From Hyphomicrobiales bacterium (lineage in GTDB: Bacteria; Pseudomonadota; Alphaproteobacteria; Rhizobiales; Rhizobiaceae): a DNA stretch of 64,000 bases. The stretch is from assembly GCA_900473685.1 (NCBI GenBank), contig UCNE01000007.1:23838-87837 (forward strand), given 5' to 3'. Numbering within the stretch: the first letter of the stretch is position 1; every line of letters starts with the position of its first letter. The position numbers and the translations under genes were made by a program. This document shows positions 25,698 through 34,105 of the stretch, in pieces. The notes under the pieces are model-generated. The model was not told where the DNA came from. It ran no database searches and worked only from the letters and a program-made list of their open reading frames with translations.

Positions 25698-27326
25698 ATG
25701 TATACGCCGAAGGAGCCGGATCTGCGGCAAGCGTTGAAGCGCCCGGAAACGGTTGCACGCTCGCGCCCGCGTCCCGGCTCCCTGCTGGATCTGGTTTCCG
25801 ACGACGAAGACGATTACCGCCCCGCCCATCACGCTTCTGCGGCAGCCGAGACAGCACGCGCGACATTTTCGCCAAGCCGGCAACAGGCCACGATCGCCGA
25901 AACTATCAACATACCGCCAGCGCCCGTCAAAGGGAAGATCATGGGCTATGTCGCGGCCCTTCGCGCTATTGGCCCCGATGACGTTTTCCATTGGCTGAAG
26001 GATGGTCTGCTCTGGATCGTCGGCGCAACGGCCCTGTGCGTGGCCGCCGCACTGATCTATGCGATGACGGCCCAGCCGCGCTACACCGTCTACACCGATC
26101 TCGTCATCGATCCATCCAACCTTCAGGTGGTCAATGACGACGTATTTGGCTCCAATCCGCAGCGCGACTCGCAATTGCTCGAAGTCGAAAGCAAGCTACG
26201 AATCCTCACGTCACGCAATGTCCTGACCCGCGTCATCGACAGCATGAACCTGACGCAAGACCCGGAATTCGTGAAGCCTGGCATCCTTGGAGGCATCAAG
26301 GAACTCTTCTCCAGCGCCAGCAAGGACGAAACCCAGCAGGCAAAGATGCTGGGCGCGACCCGTGCTTTGGCAGAACGTGTCGAGGCACGGCGCGAAGAGC
26401 GTTCATTCGTCGTTTCTCTTGGCGTCTACACCGACAATCCGGAGAAATCGGTGACACTCTCCGACGCGATCGTCGACGCTTTCGAAAAGGAAATCTTCGA
26501 ATCCGCCGCGCAAAGTGCCGGCCGGGTTGCAACAACGCTCAATGATCGCCTGGAAGAGCTTCGGCGCAACGTTACCAACGCGGAAGCAAAAGTGGAGGAA
26601 TTCAAGCGCCAGAAGGGGCTGCAATCCTCGAATGGCGAACTGGTCAGCACACAGCTTGTTGCCGAGTTGAACACGCAGGTCCTGACGGCACAACAGCGCT
26701 ACATCGAGCTGGAAACACGATACAAGCAGATGCAGGAGGCGATATCGACGGGCCGGACCGGCACGGCATCGGTTTTTGTTTCACCGTCAATGACGTCGCT
26801 CCGGCAGGATTACGACCAGGCTCTGCTGCAACTCAACTCGCTGAAACTGACCTACGGTACCCGGCACCCGCGGATCACAGCGGCCAATTCCGATCTGGCG
26901 ACCTTGAAGGCATCCATCAACAATGAAGCCCGGCGGATTGCCGATGCGGCGTTGGGAGACATGAACCAGGCCAAGTCGGCGCTCGCCGCCCTCCAGGGCA
27001 AGGCGAACGAACAGCAGACAACGGTCTACATGGACAACGACTCCCAGGTCGAACTGCGGGACCTGGAGCGCGACGCACGCGCCAAGGCGGCCCTTTACGA
27101 AACGCATCTGACCCGCGCTCAGCAGATTACCGAACAGCAGCAGATCAACACCTCCAATATCCGGGTGATTTCGCGCGCAATGCCACCGCAATCGCGCAGC
27201 TGGCCACCGCGAACCCTGATTCTGCTTGCCGCCGGTGCCTTTGCCGGTATCGCAATCGGCGTCGGGCTTGCCCTATTGTTCGGCATCCTGCGAGCCTTGC
27301 GCCAACACCAGCCGCGCACGGCCTGA
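25698..27326 (+). CDS. polysaccharide co-polymerase, Wzz/GumC-like, without kinase domain
   Basis: A 542-residue chain-length regulator. A cytoplasmic N-terminal tail of about 100 residues precedes TM1 (about residues 104-123). A large periplasmic part follows with a long coiled coil (about 270-480), then the proline-rich motif RAMPPQSRSWPPR just before TM2 (about 505-530). It ends after TM2, so the tyrosine-kinase domain of ExoP/Wzc-type proteins is absent. ATG 25698 has GGAG nine bases upstream; the open frame begins earlier at a TTG. It directs Wzy-dependent polymer length and is followed one base later by the polymerase gene. Confidence 0.9.
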   Translation: MYTPKEPDLRQALKRPETVARSRPRPGSLLDLVSDDEDDYRPAHHASAAAETARATFSPSRQQATIAETINIPPAPVKGKIMGYVAALRAIGPDDVFHWLKDGLLWIVGATALCVAAALIYAMTAQPRYTVYTDLVIDPSNLQVVNDDVFGSNPQRDSQLLEVESKLRILTSRNVLTRVIDSMNLTQDPEFVKPGILGGIKELFSSASKDETQQAKMLGATRALAERVEARREERSFVVSLGVYTDNPEKSVTLSDAIVDAFEKEIFESAAQSAGRVATTLNDRLEELRRNVTNAEAKVEEFKRQKGLQSSNGELVSTQLVAELNTQVLTAQQRYIELETRYKQMQEAISTGRTGTASVFVSPSMTSLRQDYDQALLQLNSLKLTYGTRHPRITAANSDLATLKASINNEARRIADAALGDMNQAKSALAALQGKANEQQTTVYMDNDSQVELRDLERDARAKAALYETHLTRAQQITEQQQINTSNIRVISRAMPPQSRSWPPRTLILLAAGAFAGIAIGVGLALLFGILRALRQHQPRTA

Positions 27327-27327
27327 G

Positions 27328-28674
27328 ATGAAGACAGCGTCGCCGGACAATCATGCACTGCCGGCTGCGACCGGTATTGCGACTGGCGGCATCAGCGCTG
27401 GTCCAGTCCTGTTCATGGCAATCTTCCTGTTCTTCTGGATTTCCACGACGCCGTTTGTCGATCTCACCGGCGAAGGTATTCTCGACCCGTCCGCCGGCAA
27501 CTCAAACCGTCTGAACCAGATCGTATCGCTCAGCCTATTTGCAGGCACGCTCTGCTACGGTCTGCTTCATCCGTTGCGTCAGACCATCCTCCAGCCCCGC
27601 GCGTTGCTGCTGCCGATGTTCGGCTGGTTCCTGTTCGTTTCGCTGATCTCCAACCATCCGGTGCTCGGTATCAAGGCGGTCATCCTGACCGTCATGGCGA
27701 CCATCAATGCCAGCATCTACCTGCTGATGCCGGCGTCGGAGAAGCAATTCGCCAAGATGCTGGCGATCGGTACTCTGATCATGCTGGCGACCGCCTATTA
27801 CGGCATCGTCTTCAAACCGGAACTGTCCATCCACCAGCTTTCAGAACTGCGCGAACCGATGAATGCCGGATTGTGGCGCGGTCATTTCCCGCAGAAGAAC
27901 AGCGCCGCCGCCGCCATGGTGGTCGCCACCTTCTTCGGGCTTTTCGTCATGAATGCCTGGTCACGGCCAGCCGGGATCGCCATCGTCGTGCTCTCCATAG
28001 TTTTCCTCGTCCACACCGGCGGAAAGACCTCCAGCGCCATGCTGCCCGGCATTCTGATTCTCGCCTGGTTTTTTGAACGCCTGCGGTTTCTGCGCATTCC
28101 CATCGCCGTCGGCGGCGTGGCGTTGTTCAACCTGTTTGCCGTCGGCTCAGCTGTCTTCCGGCCACTCGGCGAGTTCATCACCTCGCTCGGGATCGACGCC
28201 ACGTTCACAAACCGGGCCGACATCTGGCGCTTCGCCTTCACCGCGATGGCCGAAAATCCGATCACCGGCTACGGCATCAAGGCATTCTGGCAGACACAGG
28301 AACTGGTCTATGGCGGTGGCAGTGTCGAAACCTGGGCGGTCACTGCCGCCAACGGGCATAACTCCTATCTCGACATCGCCCTGATGGCCGGCATTCCCGG
28401 TCTCTTCCTGACCCTGGTATGGGTTCTCTTCCTGCCATTGCGCGACATCTCGCGCTTGCCTCCGGCTATCGAACATTCCGATCTGACGCGGCTTTTCATC
28501 CGGGTCTGGCTCTATGTCATTTTCAACGCCGGCCTCGAAAGCCTGTTCTTCGAGGGCGGCAATCTGCTCTGGTTCACCTTCCTCTATTGCCTGTATGGCC
28601 TGCGCTTCCAGTCGTCGGCGACACTGACCGAAGAACGCCTCGTTCCTGCAGAAAGGCCGACGGCCCATGCCTGA
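27328..28674 (+). CDS. O-antigen polymerase/ligase-family membrane protein (Wzy-like)
   Basis: A 448-residue inner-membrane protein with about ten hydrophobic helices. The sequence NGHNSYLDIALMAGIPGL near residue 350 is the hallmark of the Wzy/WaaL family, within a large periplasmic loop that also holds FTNRADIWRFAFTAMAENPITGYG. It starts one base after the co-polymerase stop and overlaps the deacetylase gene by eight bases. In this context it should polymerise lipid-linked repeat units delivered by the flippase. Confidence 0.9.
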   Translation: MKTASPDNHALPAATGIATGGISAGPVLFMAIFLFFWISTTPFVDLTGEGILDPSAGNSNRLNQIVSLSLFAGTLCYGLLHPLRQTILQPRALLLPMFGWFLFVSLISNHPVLGIKAVILTVMATINASIYLLMPASEKQFAKMLAIGTLIMLATAYYGIVFKPELSIHQLSELREPMNAGLWRGHFPQKNSAAAAMVVATFFGLFVMNAWSRPAGIAIVVLSIVFLVHTGGKTSSAMLPGILILAWFFERLRFLRIPIAVGGVALFNLFAVGSAVFRPLGEFITSLGIDATFTNRADIWRFAFTAMAENPITGYGIKAFWQTQELVYGGGSVETWAVTAANGHNSYLDIALMAGIPGLFLTLVWVLFLPLRDISRLPPAIEHSDLTRLFIRVWLYVIFNAGLESLFFEGGNLLWFTFLYCLYGLRFQSSATLTEERLVPAERPTAHA

Positions 28675-29443
28675 GATTTTCAACAGGATCAGCAATATCG
28701 CCGACCGGTTGAACAACCGGCTGATCTGGCAGTTCGCCAGGACACGACGGCCGATCCCGATAGAACGACCGATCATTTCCTTCACTTTCGACGACGTTCC
28801 CGATACGGCCCTGACCAACGGCGCCGCCATTCTGGAGCGACATGGTGCACGCGGCACGTTCTACATTGCCGGTGGCCTGGAAGGGCGGGTGGAACCAGAC
28901 CGGCGCCTGATCTCGACAGACGGCTGTCGTGAGCTGTTTGCACGGGGACACGAAATCGGCTGCCATACATTTTCTCACCACAAAGTCAGCACCCTGAGCA
29001 GCCGGACGTTTGCCGGTGATCTCGACCGCAACGAAGCCTTCCTGACCGGCGCAGGGATTGCCCGCAGGCCCACCAATTTCGCCTTCCCCTACAATGCCGC
29101 ATCACCACGGCTTCGGCGCGTTTTGAAAAAACGCTACATGACCTGCCGGGCAGCCGGCGAAGCGATCAACCGGGGGAATGTCGACCCTTTCATGCTGAAA
29201 GCCGTCGAAATCCGCCAGCCGGAAGACCATGCTCTTGGCCTGACGCGGTGGATCGACGATGTTGCGGCCAACCCGGGCTGGCTGATCTTCTTCACCCACG
29301 ATATCGCTGCAACCCCGACGCCCTACGGCTGCCGGCCGGAAACGCTGGAGCGGCTGGTGTCGCACGCCCACGAACGCCAATGCGATATTCTCCCGGTCTG
29401 TGAGGCCCTGAAACGCTTCGGCTGGAAGGAGGCTCAGCCTTGA
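28667..29443 (+). CDS. polysaccharide deacetylase, NodB-homology (CE4)
   Basis: A 258-residue carbohydrate esterase family 4 protein. The metal triad can be placed as Asp43 in SFTFDDVP and His100/His104 in CHTFSHHK. The later FAFPYNAA segment corresponds to the RPPY-like motif, and FFTHDI to the final histidine motif. No clear signal peptide is present, so it may act on the cytoplasmic lipid-linked sugar. It would remove an N-acetyl group from a hexosamine, giving a free amine that could then receive an acyl group from the ACP system; this link is inference. Confidence 0.92.
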   Translation: MPEIFNRISNIADRLNNRLIWQFARTRRPIPIERPIISFTFDDVPDTALTNGAAILERHGARGTFYIAGGLEGRVEPDRRLISTDGCRELFARGHEIGCHTFSHHKVSTLSSRTFAGDLDRNEAFLTGAGIARRPTNFAFPYNAASPRLRRVLKKRYMTCRAAGEAINRGNVDPFMLKAVEIRQPEDHALGLTRWIDDVAANPGWLIFFTHDIAATPTPYGCRPETLERLVSHAHERQCDILPVCEALKRFGWKEAQP

Positions 29444-30726
29444 CCGTCGCCAACCTGACAATCCGCAAGCCGGCACTGTTGAAGATCAACAACTACTTTT
29501 ACCGCCGAGGCGGCGCCGAGTCCGTCTTTCTCGACCATATCGCCATGTTCGAAAAGGCAGGCTGGGATGTCGTTCCCTTCGCCATGCAGCATGAATTGAA
29601 CCCGCCCAGCCCATGGTCCGATTATTTCGTTTCCGAGATCGAATACGGCCATGAAACCGGCACGCTGAACAAGGTCAAGCAGGTCGCCAACATCATCTAT
29701 TCCTTCGAGGCGCAGCGCAACATCAAGCGGCTGATCGAACGGGTCAATCCAGCGATTGCGCATGCCCATAACGTCTACCATCACCTTTCGCCGGCAATCT
29801 TTTCGACGCTGAAAGCGGCTGGCATCCCGACGGTCATGACGGTTCACGACCTCAAGCTTGCCTGTCCCTCCTACAAGATGCTGCGGGATACCAAGGTCTG
29901 CGAAGACTGTAAGGGCGGCCGTATCCATAATGTGCTGGTGCATCGCTGCATCAAGGGGTCGGCGGTGCTGAGCGCCGTTGTGCTGGCCGAAACCGCGCTG
30001 CACCGCAGCCTCGGGCTGTACCGCAACAATCTCGACCGCCTCGTCGTCCCCAGCCGGTTTTACGTCGACAAGCTTGCCGAGTGGGGCTGGCCGCGGGAGA
30101 AGATGGTCTACATTCCGAATTTCGTCGATGCCGAAGCCTTCCAGACGCAGTGGGCCGAGGGCGACTATTTCGCGTTCGCCGGGCGCCTCGCACCGGAAAA
30201 AGGGATCGACACGCTGATCCGCGCCGCCGCGCTGTCGAAGCAGAAGGTGGTGATCGCGGGAACCGGGCCGGAGGAAGCCGCGCTGAAAGCGCTGGCCGAG
30301 ACGCTTGAAGCAGATGTCGTGTTCGCCGGCTATCTGTCCGGAGACGCGTTGCATCGGTTGATCGGCGAAGCCAAGGCGCTGGTTTTGCCGTCCGAATGGT
30401 ACGAGAACGCCCCCATCAGCGTGCTCGAAGCCTATGCGCTCGAAACGCCGGTCATCGGCGCCAGGATTGGCGGAATTCCCGAAATGATCCTCGAAGGCGA
30501 AACCGGTGTGATGGCCATGCCTGGAGATGCCCAGAACCTGGCAGCGGCACTCACCGCCATGAATGCACGTTCGCCAGAAGAGCGGCGCGTGATGGGCCGC
30601 AAAGCGCGGCAATGGATCTCCGCCGAATTCTCCTCTGCCGCCTACCTGCGGCGAACGACGGAACTCTATGGCAGCCTCGGCGCGTCTCTCCCGGCCCTTA
30701 GTGGCGCGATTGCGCAATCAAATTGA
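29440..30726 (+). CDS. glycosyltransferase, GT4 family
   Basis: A 428-residue GT-B glycosyltransferase. The donor-binding half contains FAGRLAPEKGIDTLI, VIAGTGPEE and the EX7E-type segment LPSEWYENAPISVLEAYALETPVIGARIGGIPE, all GT4 hallmarks. The start is a TTG at 29440, overlapping the deacetylase stop (TTGA). It is supported by AAGGAGG seven bases upstream and by the lack of a better ATG before the conserved INNYFYRRGGAE region. It adds one sugar of the repeat unit on the cytoplasmic face. Confidence 0.92.
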   Translation: MTVANLTIRKPALLKINNYFYRRGGAESVFLDHIAMFEKAGWDVVPFAMQHELNPPSPWSDYFVSEIEYGHETGTLNKVKQVANIIYSFEAQRNIKRLIERVNPAIAHAHNVYHHLSPAIFSTLKAAGIPTVMTVHDLKLACPSYKMLRDTKVCEDCKGGRIHNVLVHRCIKGSAVLSAVVLAETALHRSLGLYRNNLDRLVVPSRFYVDKLAEWGWPREKMVYIPNFVDAEAFQTQWAEGDYFAFAGRLAPEKGIDTLIRAAALSKQKVVIAGTGPEEAALKALAETLEADVVFAGYLSGDALHRLIGEAKALVLPSEWYENAPISVLEAYALETPVIGARIGGIPEMILEGETGVMAMPGDAQNLAAALTAMNARSPEERRVMGRKARQWISAEFSSAAYLRRTTELYGSLGASLPALSGAIAQSN

Positions 30727-30847
30727 TACACTTTTCGGCTCTTCAACTCATAATTTCAGCCGATCCCTACAATTTTAACGGTTATATTTCCGCGATTTCA
30801 GCCGTTCGCGCCTAAACCATATCCCGAGGAACCAGGGATTTGGAACG

Positions 30848-33334
30848 ATGAGCAACGAGCCGCGCGCTTCCAGGACGGCATACCAGCAGCCCGGACAGGC
30901 CGACGATGAAAGCAGTCTGCGCGATATCAGCGAAGATGTGCTGAACGCGGCTGCGGATGCACGCTCCGAGATATCGCCGGAAACCGTGGGCGGCGCGCAA
31001 ACCGGGCGCATCACGGTTGTGCCCGCCCCCCCATTGAGCGAAACCTCGCTTTTTGAAACCACCGAAACGTTCGAAAAAGCCGTTGCCCGCCCCCGCGTCA
31101 TGATGCTGGGCAGCCGGGGTATTCCCAACGTTCAGGGCGGAGTCGAAAAGCATATAGAGATGATCGGCACCGAACTTGTCCATATGGGCTGGGATGTCGA
31201 TGTCGTCGGCCGGCGGCGATACCTGCAAAGCGCTTCGGAAAGTGTCTGGAACGGTATCCGGGTCATCCCGCTATGGTCGCCGAAGAGAATGGTCCTCGAG
31301 GCCATTGGGCACAGCGTTGCAGGCGTTCTCCTTGCCGCACGTCAGAGACCCGATGTCCTGCATATCCATGCCGTCGGTCCGGCGCTGGTCGCGCCGCTGG
31401 CCCGTCTTTTCGGCCTCAAAGTCATCATTACCCATCATGGCTACGATTACGAACGCCAGAAATGGGGCTGGTTTGCCAAACGCATGCTGAAGCTGGGTGA
31501 AACATTCGGAATGTACGCCTCCAATGGCCGTATCGCGATTTCCCAGGAAATCGTCCGCGCCATGCGGGAGAAATATGGTGTCGCGGTCGATTTCGTGCCG
31601 AACGGCGTTTCGGTGCAACCAAAGCTCGATTCCACCGGCACGCTCAAGGCTTTCGGGCTGGAGCCCCGCCGATACATCGTCATGATGGCCCGTCTTGTCC
31701 CGGAAAAGCGCCAGCACGATCTGATCCTTGCCTTTGCCAAGGCGAACCGGCCCGAAAAACTGGTGATTGTCGGCGGTGCGGATCATGAAACCGAGTATTC
31801 GGCCTATGTGAAGGCTCTGGCGGCGCAAACGCCTTCGGTCGTCATGACGGGTTTTCAGACAGGCGCCGCCCTTGCGGAACTCTACGGCAACGCGGCGCTG
31901 TTCGTGCTGCCATCAAGCCACGAAGGCATGCCGATCGCGCTTCTGGAAGCCCTCAGTTATGGCCTGCCGGTTCTTGCCAGCGACATCGTTGCCAATCGCG
32001 AACTCAAGCTCGCCCCGACGGATTATTTTCCGATGGGTGATGTCGATGCGCTGGCGACGGCCCTCGACCGCAAACTGTCCACGCCACCCCATGAAGATGG
32101 AACGGAGGACCTGATCCGGCAAATCCAGACGGACTACAGCTGGAAGAAGGTAAGTGAGCGAACGGCGCAGGTGTATCACTCCGTGTTGGACCGGGCGAAA
32201 AACCACCGGATCCTCGGGCGCAATCAACCGAATTTCAAGTTATCGGACAGTATCGTGAACGGGCACACCACCGGCATATCCACCGTTGCGCCGGTGGTGC
32301 CTCGTTCAAACAGGGAAGTCATTATGGGTGTATCCATCATCATAAAGACCCTGAATGAAGAAAAGCGTATCGCGGCGACTATCGAAAGCGCACTGGCCGG
32401 GCTCCCGAACGGTCAGGGCGAGGTCATCATTGCCGACAGCGGCTCCACGGATCGAACTGTCGAGGTCGCATCGGGCTATCCGGTCACCGTCGTGCAGATC
32501 ACCCCGCCGGCGCAACCGAGCTGTGGGATCGGGCCGCAGCTCGGTTTCCAATATTCGGCCTTCGATCACATCTGCCTGCTTGACGGCGACATGATCCTCG
32601 ATCCGCAATTTCTGCCGGAAGCGCTTCGGTTTCTCGCCGACAATCCGCGTGTCGGGGGCGTCACCGGACATGTGGAGGAAATGCAGACCGCCAATCTCGA
32701 ATATGCACGCCGCGTGCAGCGCAACGGCCCCGAGAACCGCACCGGCGATATCGACCGGATGAACGGTGGCGGTTTGTATCGGCGTAGCGCCATCGAGGAA
32801 GCCGGCTATATCTCAGATCGCAACCTGCATGGCCACGAGGAATTTGACCTTGGGGTGCGGCTACGCAGCCTGAACTGGCAGCTCCACCGCCTCGATAGGC
32901 GCTTCGTCAGCCATTTTGGCCACACGTCCAATTCCTACCGGCTCCTGGTCCGGCGCTGGAAAAGCAAATATCTGTTCGGTGTTGGTGAGCTTCTGCGCGC
33001 CTCGGTCGGCAAGCCCTATTTCGGACGCCTGCTCGCCGAACTCCCTGAGCTGAAACTCTGGGCCGCAGTTTATAGCTGGTGGGCATTTTCGCTCGCGATG
33101 CTGCTGTTCCTTCCTGACAAGGGGCTGGCAATCGGTTTGGTCCTCGCTCTCCTGGCTGGCATCGTAGCGATGATGAGCCTGCGCAAGCGCGGATTGCGCA
33201 TGGGATTCTACACCGTCGTCACCTGGTTCTTTCATGCCGCAGCGTTGCCTTTGGGTTTCCTGCGGCCGCGGCGCCCGCCTGCCGCCCCCATTGAAAGCCG
33301 CATCATTCATAAACCGATGAGAACGGCCGCCTGA
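30848..33334 (+). CDS. bifunctional glycosyltransferase, GT4-GT2 fusion
   Basis: An 828-residue protein with two glycosyltransferase modules. After a polar, probably disordered N-terminus (1-80), a GT4 domain spans about 82-455 (SRGIPNVQGGVEKHIE, MARLVPEKRQHDLI, LPSSHEGMPIALLEALSYG). A linker leads to a GT2 domain from about 493 (GVSIIIKTLNEEKRIAATIE, DSGSTDRTVEVA and the DxD-like LLDGDMILDP). The C-terminus carries about three membrane helices (750-810). The frame is uninterrupted. An internal ATG at 32324 with GGGAAG six bases upstream could also yield the GT2 part alone. It follows a 121-base gap, so it may have its own promoter. Confidence 0.92.
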   Translation: MSNEPRASRTAYQQPGQADDESSLRDISEDVLNAAADARSEISPETVGGAQTGRITVVPAPPLSETSLFETTETFEKAVARPRVMMLGSRGIPNVQGGVEKHIEMIGTELVHMGWDVDVVGRRRYLQSASESVWNGIRVIPLWSPKRMVLEAIGHSVAGVLLAARQRPDVLHIHAVGPALVAPLARLFGLKVIITHHGYDYERQKWGWFAKRMLKLGETFGMYASNGRIAISQEIVRAMREKYGVAVDFVPNGVSVQPKLDSTGTLKAFGLEPRRYIVMMARLVPEKRQHDLILAFAKANRPEKLVIVGGADHETEYSAYVKALAAQTPSVVMTGFQTGAALAELYGNAALFVLPSSHEGMPIALLEALSYGLPVLASDIVANRELKLAPTDYFPMGDVDALATALDRKLSTPPHEDGTEDLIRQIQTDYSWKKVSERTAQVYHSVLDRAKNHRILGRNQPNFKLSDSIVNGHTTGISTVAPVVPRSNREVIMGVSIIIKTLNEEKRIAATIESALAGLPNGQGEVIIADSGSTDRTVEVASGYPVTVVQITPPAQPSCGIGPQLGFQYSAFDHICLLDGDMILDPQFLPEALRFLADNPRVGGVTGHVEEMQTANLEYARRVQRNGPENRTGDIDRMNGGGLYRRSAIEEAGYISDRNLHGHEEFDLGVRLRSLNWQLHRLDRRFVSHFGHTSNSYRLLVRRWKSKYLFGVGELLRASVGKPYFGRLLAELPELKLWAAVYSWWAFSLAMLLFLPDKGLAIGLVLALLAGIVAMMSLRKRGLRMGFYTVVTWFFHAAALPLGFLRPRRPPAAPIESRIIHKPMRTAA

Positions 33335-33375
33335 CGGGCGTAACCGGGCCACAAACCTCTCAGAAAGTTCCTTTC

Positions 33376-34059
33376 ATGATCAACGATACTGTAGAAAAGA
33401 ATATTTCGCTCTGGGACCGGATCGTTCACTCCTCGTCGGAATATTTCCGTAAGAAGCGCGGCGGCCTGTTCCGCGAAACGGTCCCCAGCTTTACCTCGCT
33501 CAAGGTATGCGACGTTGGTGGCTCCCGGCATTTCTGGGAAAAGCTCGACCCTGCCGACGTTCCCAAAGACCTGACGCTGGTCAATATCCGCGATGATGGT
33601 CAAGCACGTTCGTTCACCGGTTCATTCGGCGACGTCAAGGTCATCGTCTATGACGGGGACCGCCTGCCCTTCGAGGACAAATCCTTTGACGTGGCGGTGT
33701 GCAATTCGGTGATCGAGCACGTGCCGCCGGCCAAACGCGCCAATCTCGTGCGCGAGATCAACCGTGTCTCGAACTATTATTTCATTCAGACGCCAGCCTT
33801 CGTATTCCCCATCGAGCCGCACTTCTTCTGCCCTGCACTCCACTGGCTGCCGCGCCCACTCGCCCGCCATGCCGTCAGGATCTCGCCGTGGCGTTTCCTT
33901 TCCAAGCCATCTGAAGAGCACATCCGGGAATATTTCGAGGAAATTCAGATCCTGACCCTTAGGGAGTTCCGCGCCTATGCACCGGAGGCAAAACTGATCC
34001 GGGAAAAAGCCGCAGGCCTGACCAAATCCTACATTCTGCACGGTCCGTCGCAGTCCTGA
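33376..34059 (+). CDS. SAM-dependent methyltransferase, class I
   Basis: A 227-residue protein with a degenerate SAM motif I (KVCDVGGSRHFW, about residues 40-52) and a clear later motif (LPFEDKSFDVAVCNSVIEHV) typical of Methyltransf_11 proteins. It begins 41 bases after the fusion glycosyltransferase gene on the same strand. O-methylation of a sugar in the repeat unit, or capping of the chain end, is the likely role from context. The acceptor is unknown. Confidence 0.87.
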   Translation: MINDTVEKNISLWDRIVHSSSEYFRKKRGGLFRETVPSFTSLKVCDVGGSRHFWEKLDPADVPKDLTLVNIRDDGQARSFTGSFGDVKVIVYDGDRLPFEDKSFDVAVCNSVIEHVPPAKRANLVREINRVSNYYFIQTPAFVFPIEPHFFCPALHWLPRPLARHAVRISPWRFLSKPSEEHIREYFEEIQILTLREFRAYAPEAKLIREKAAGLTKSYILHGPSQS

Positions 34060-34105
34060 AGACGCAACGAGATTATCCAGCGATCGCCGGAAAGGGCGGG
34101 CCGGC

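Noticed and set aside
29434..30717. Long open frame on the minus strand opposite the GT4 gene
   Set aside because: Its translation has no recognisable motif and mirrors the well-supported glycosyltransferase; long antisense frames are expected in GC-rich coding DNA.
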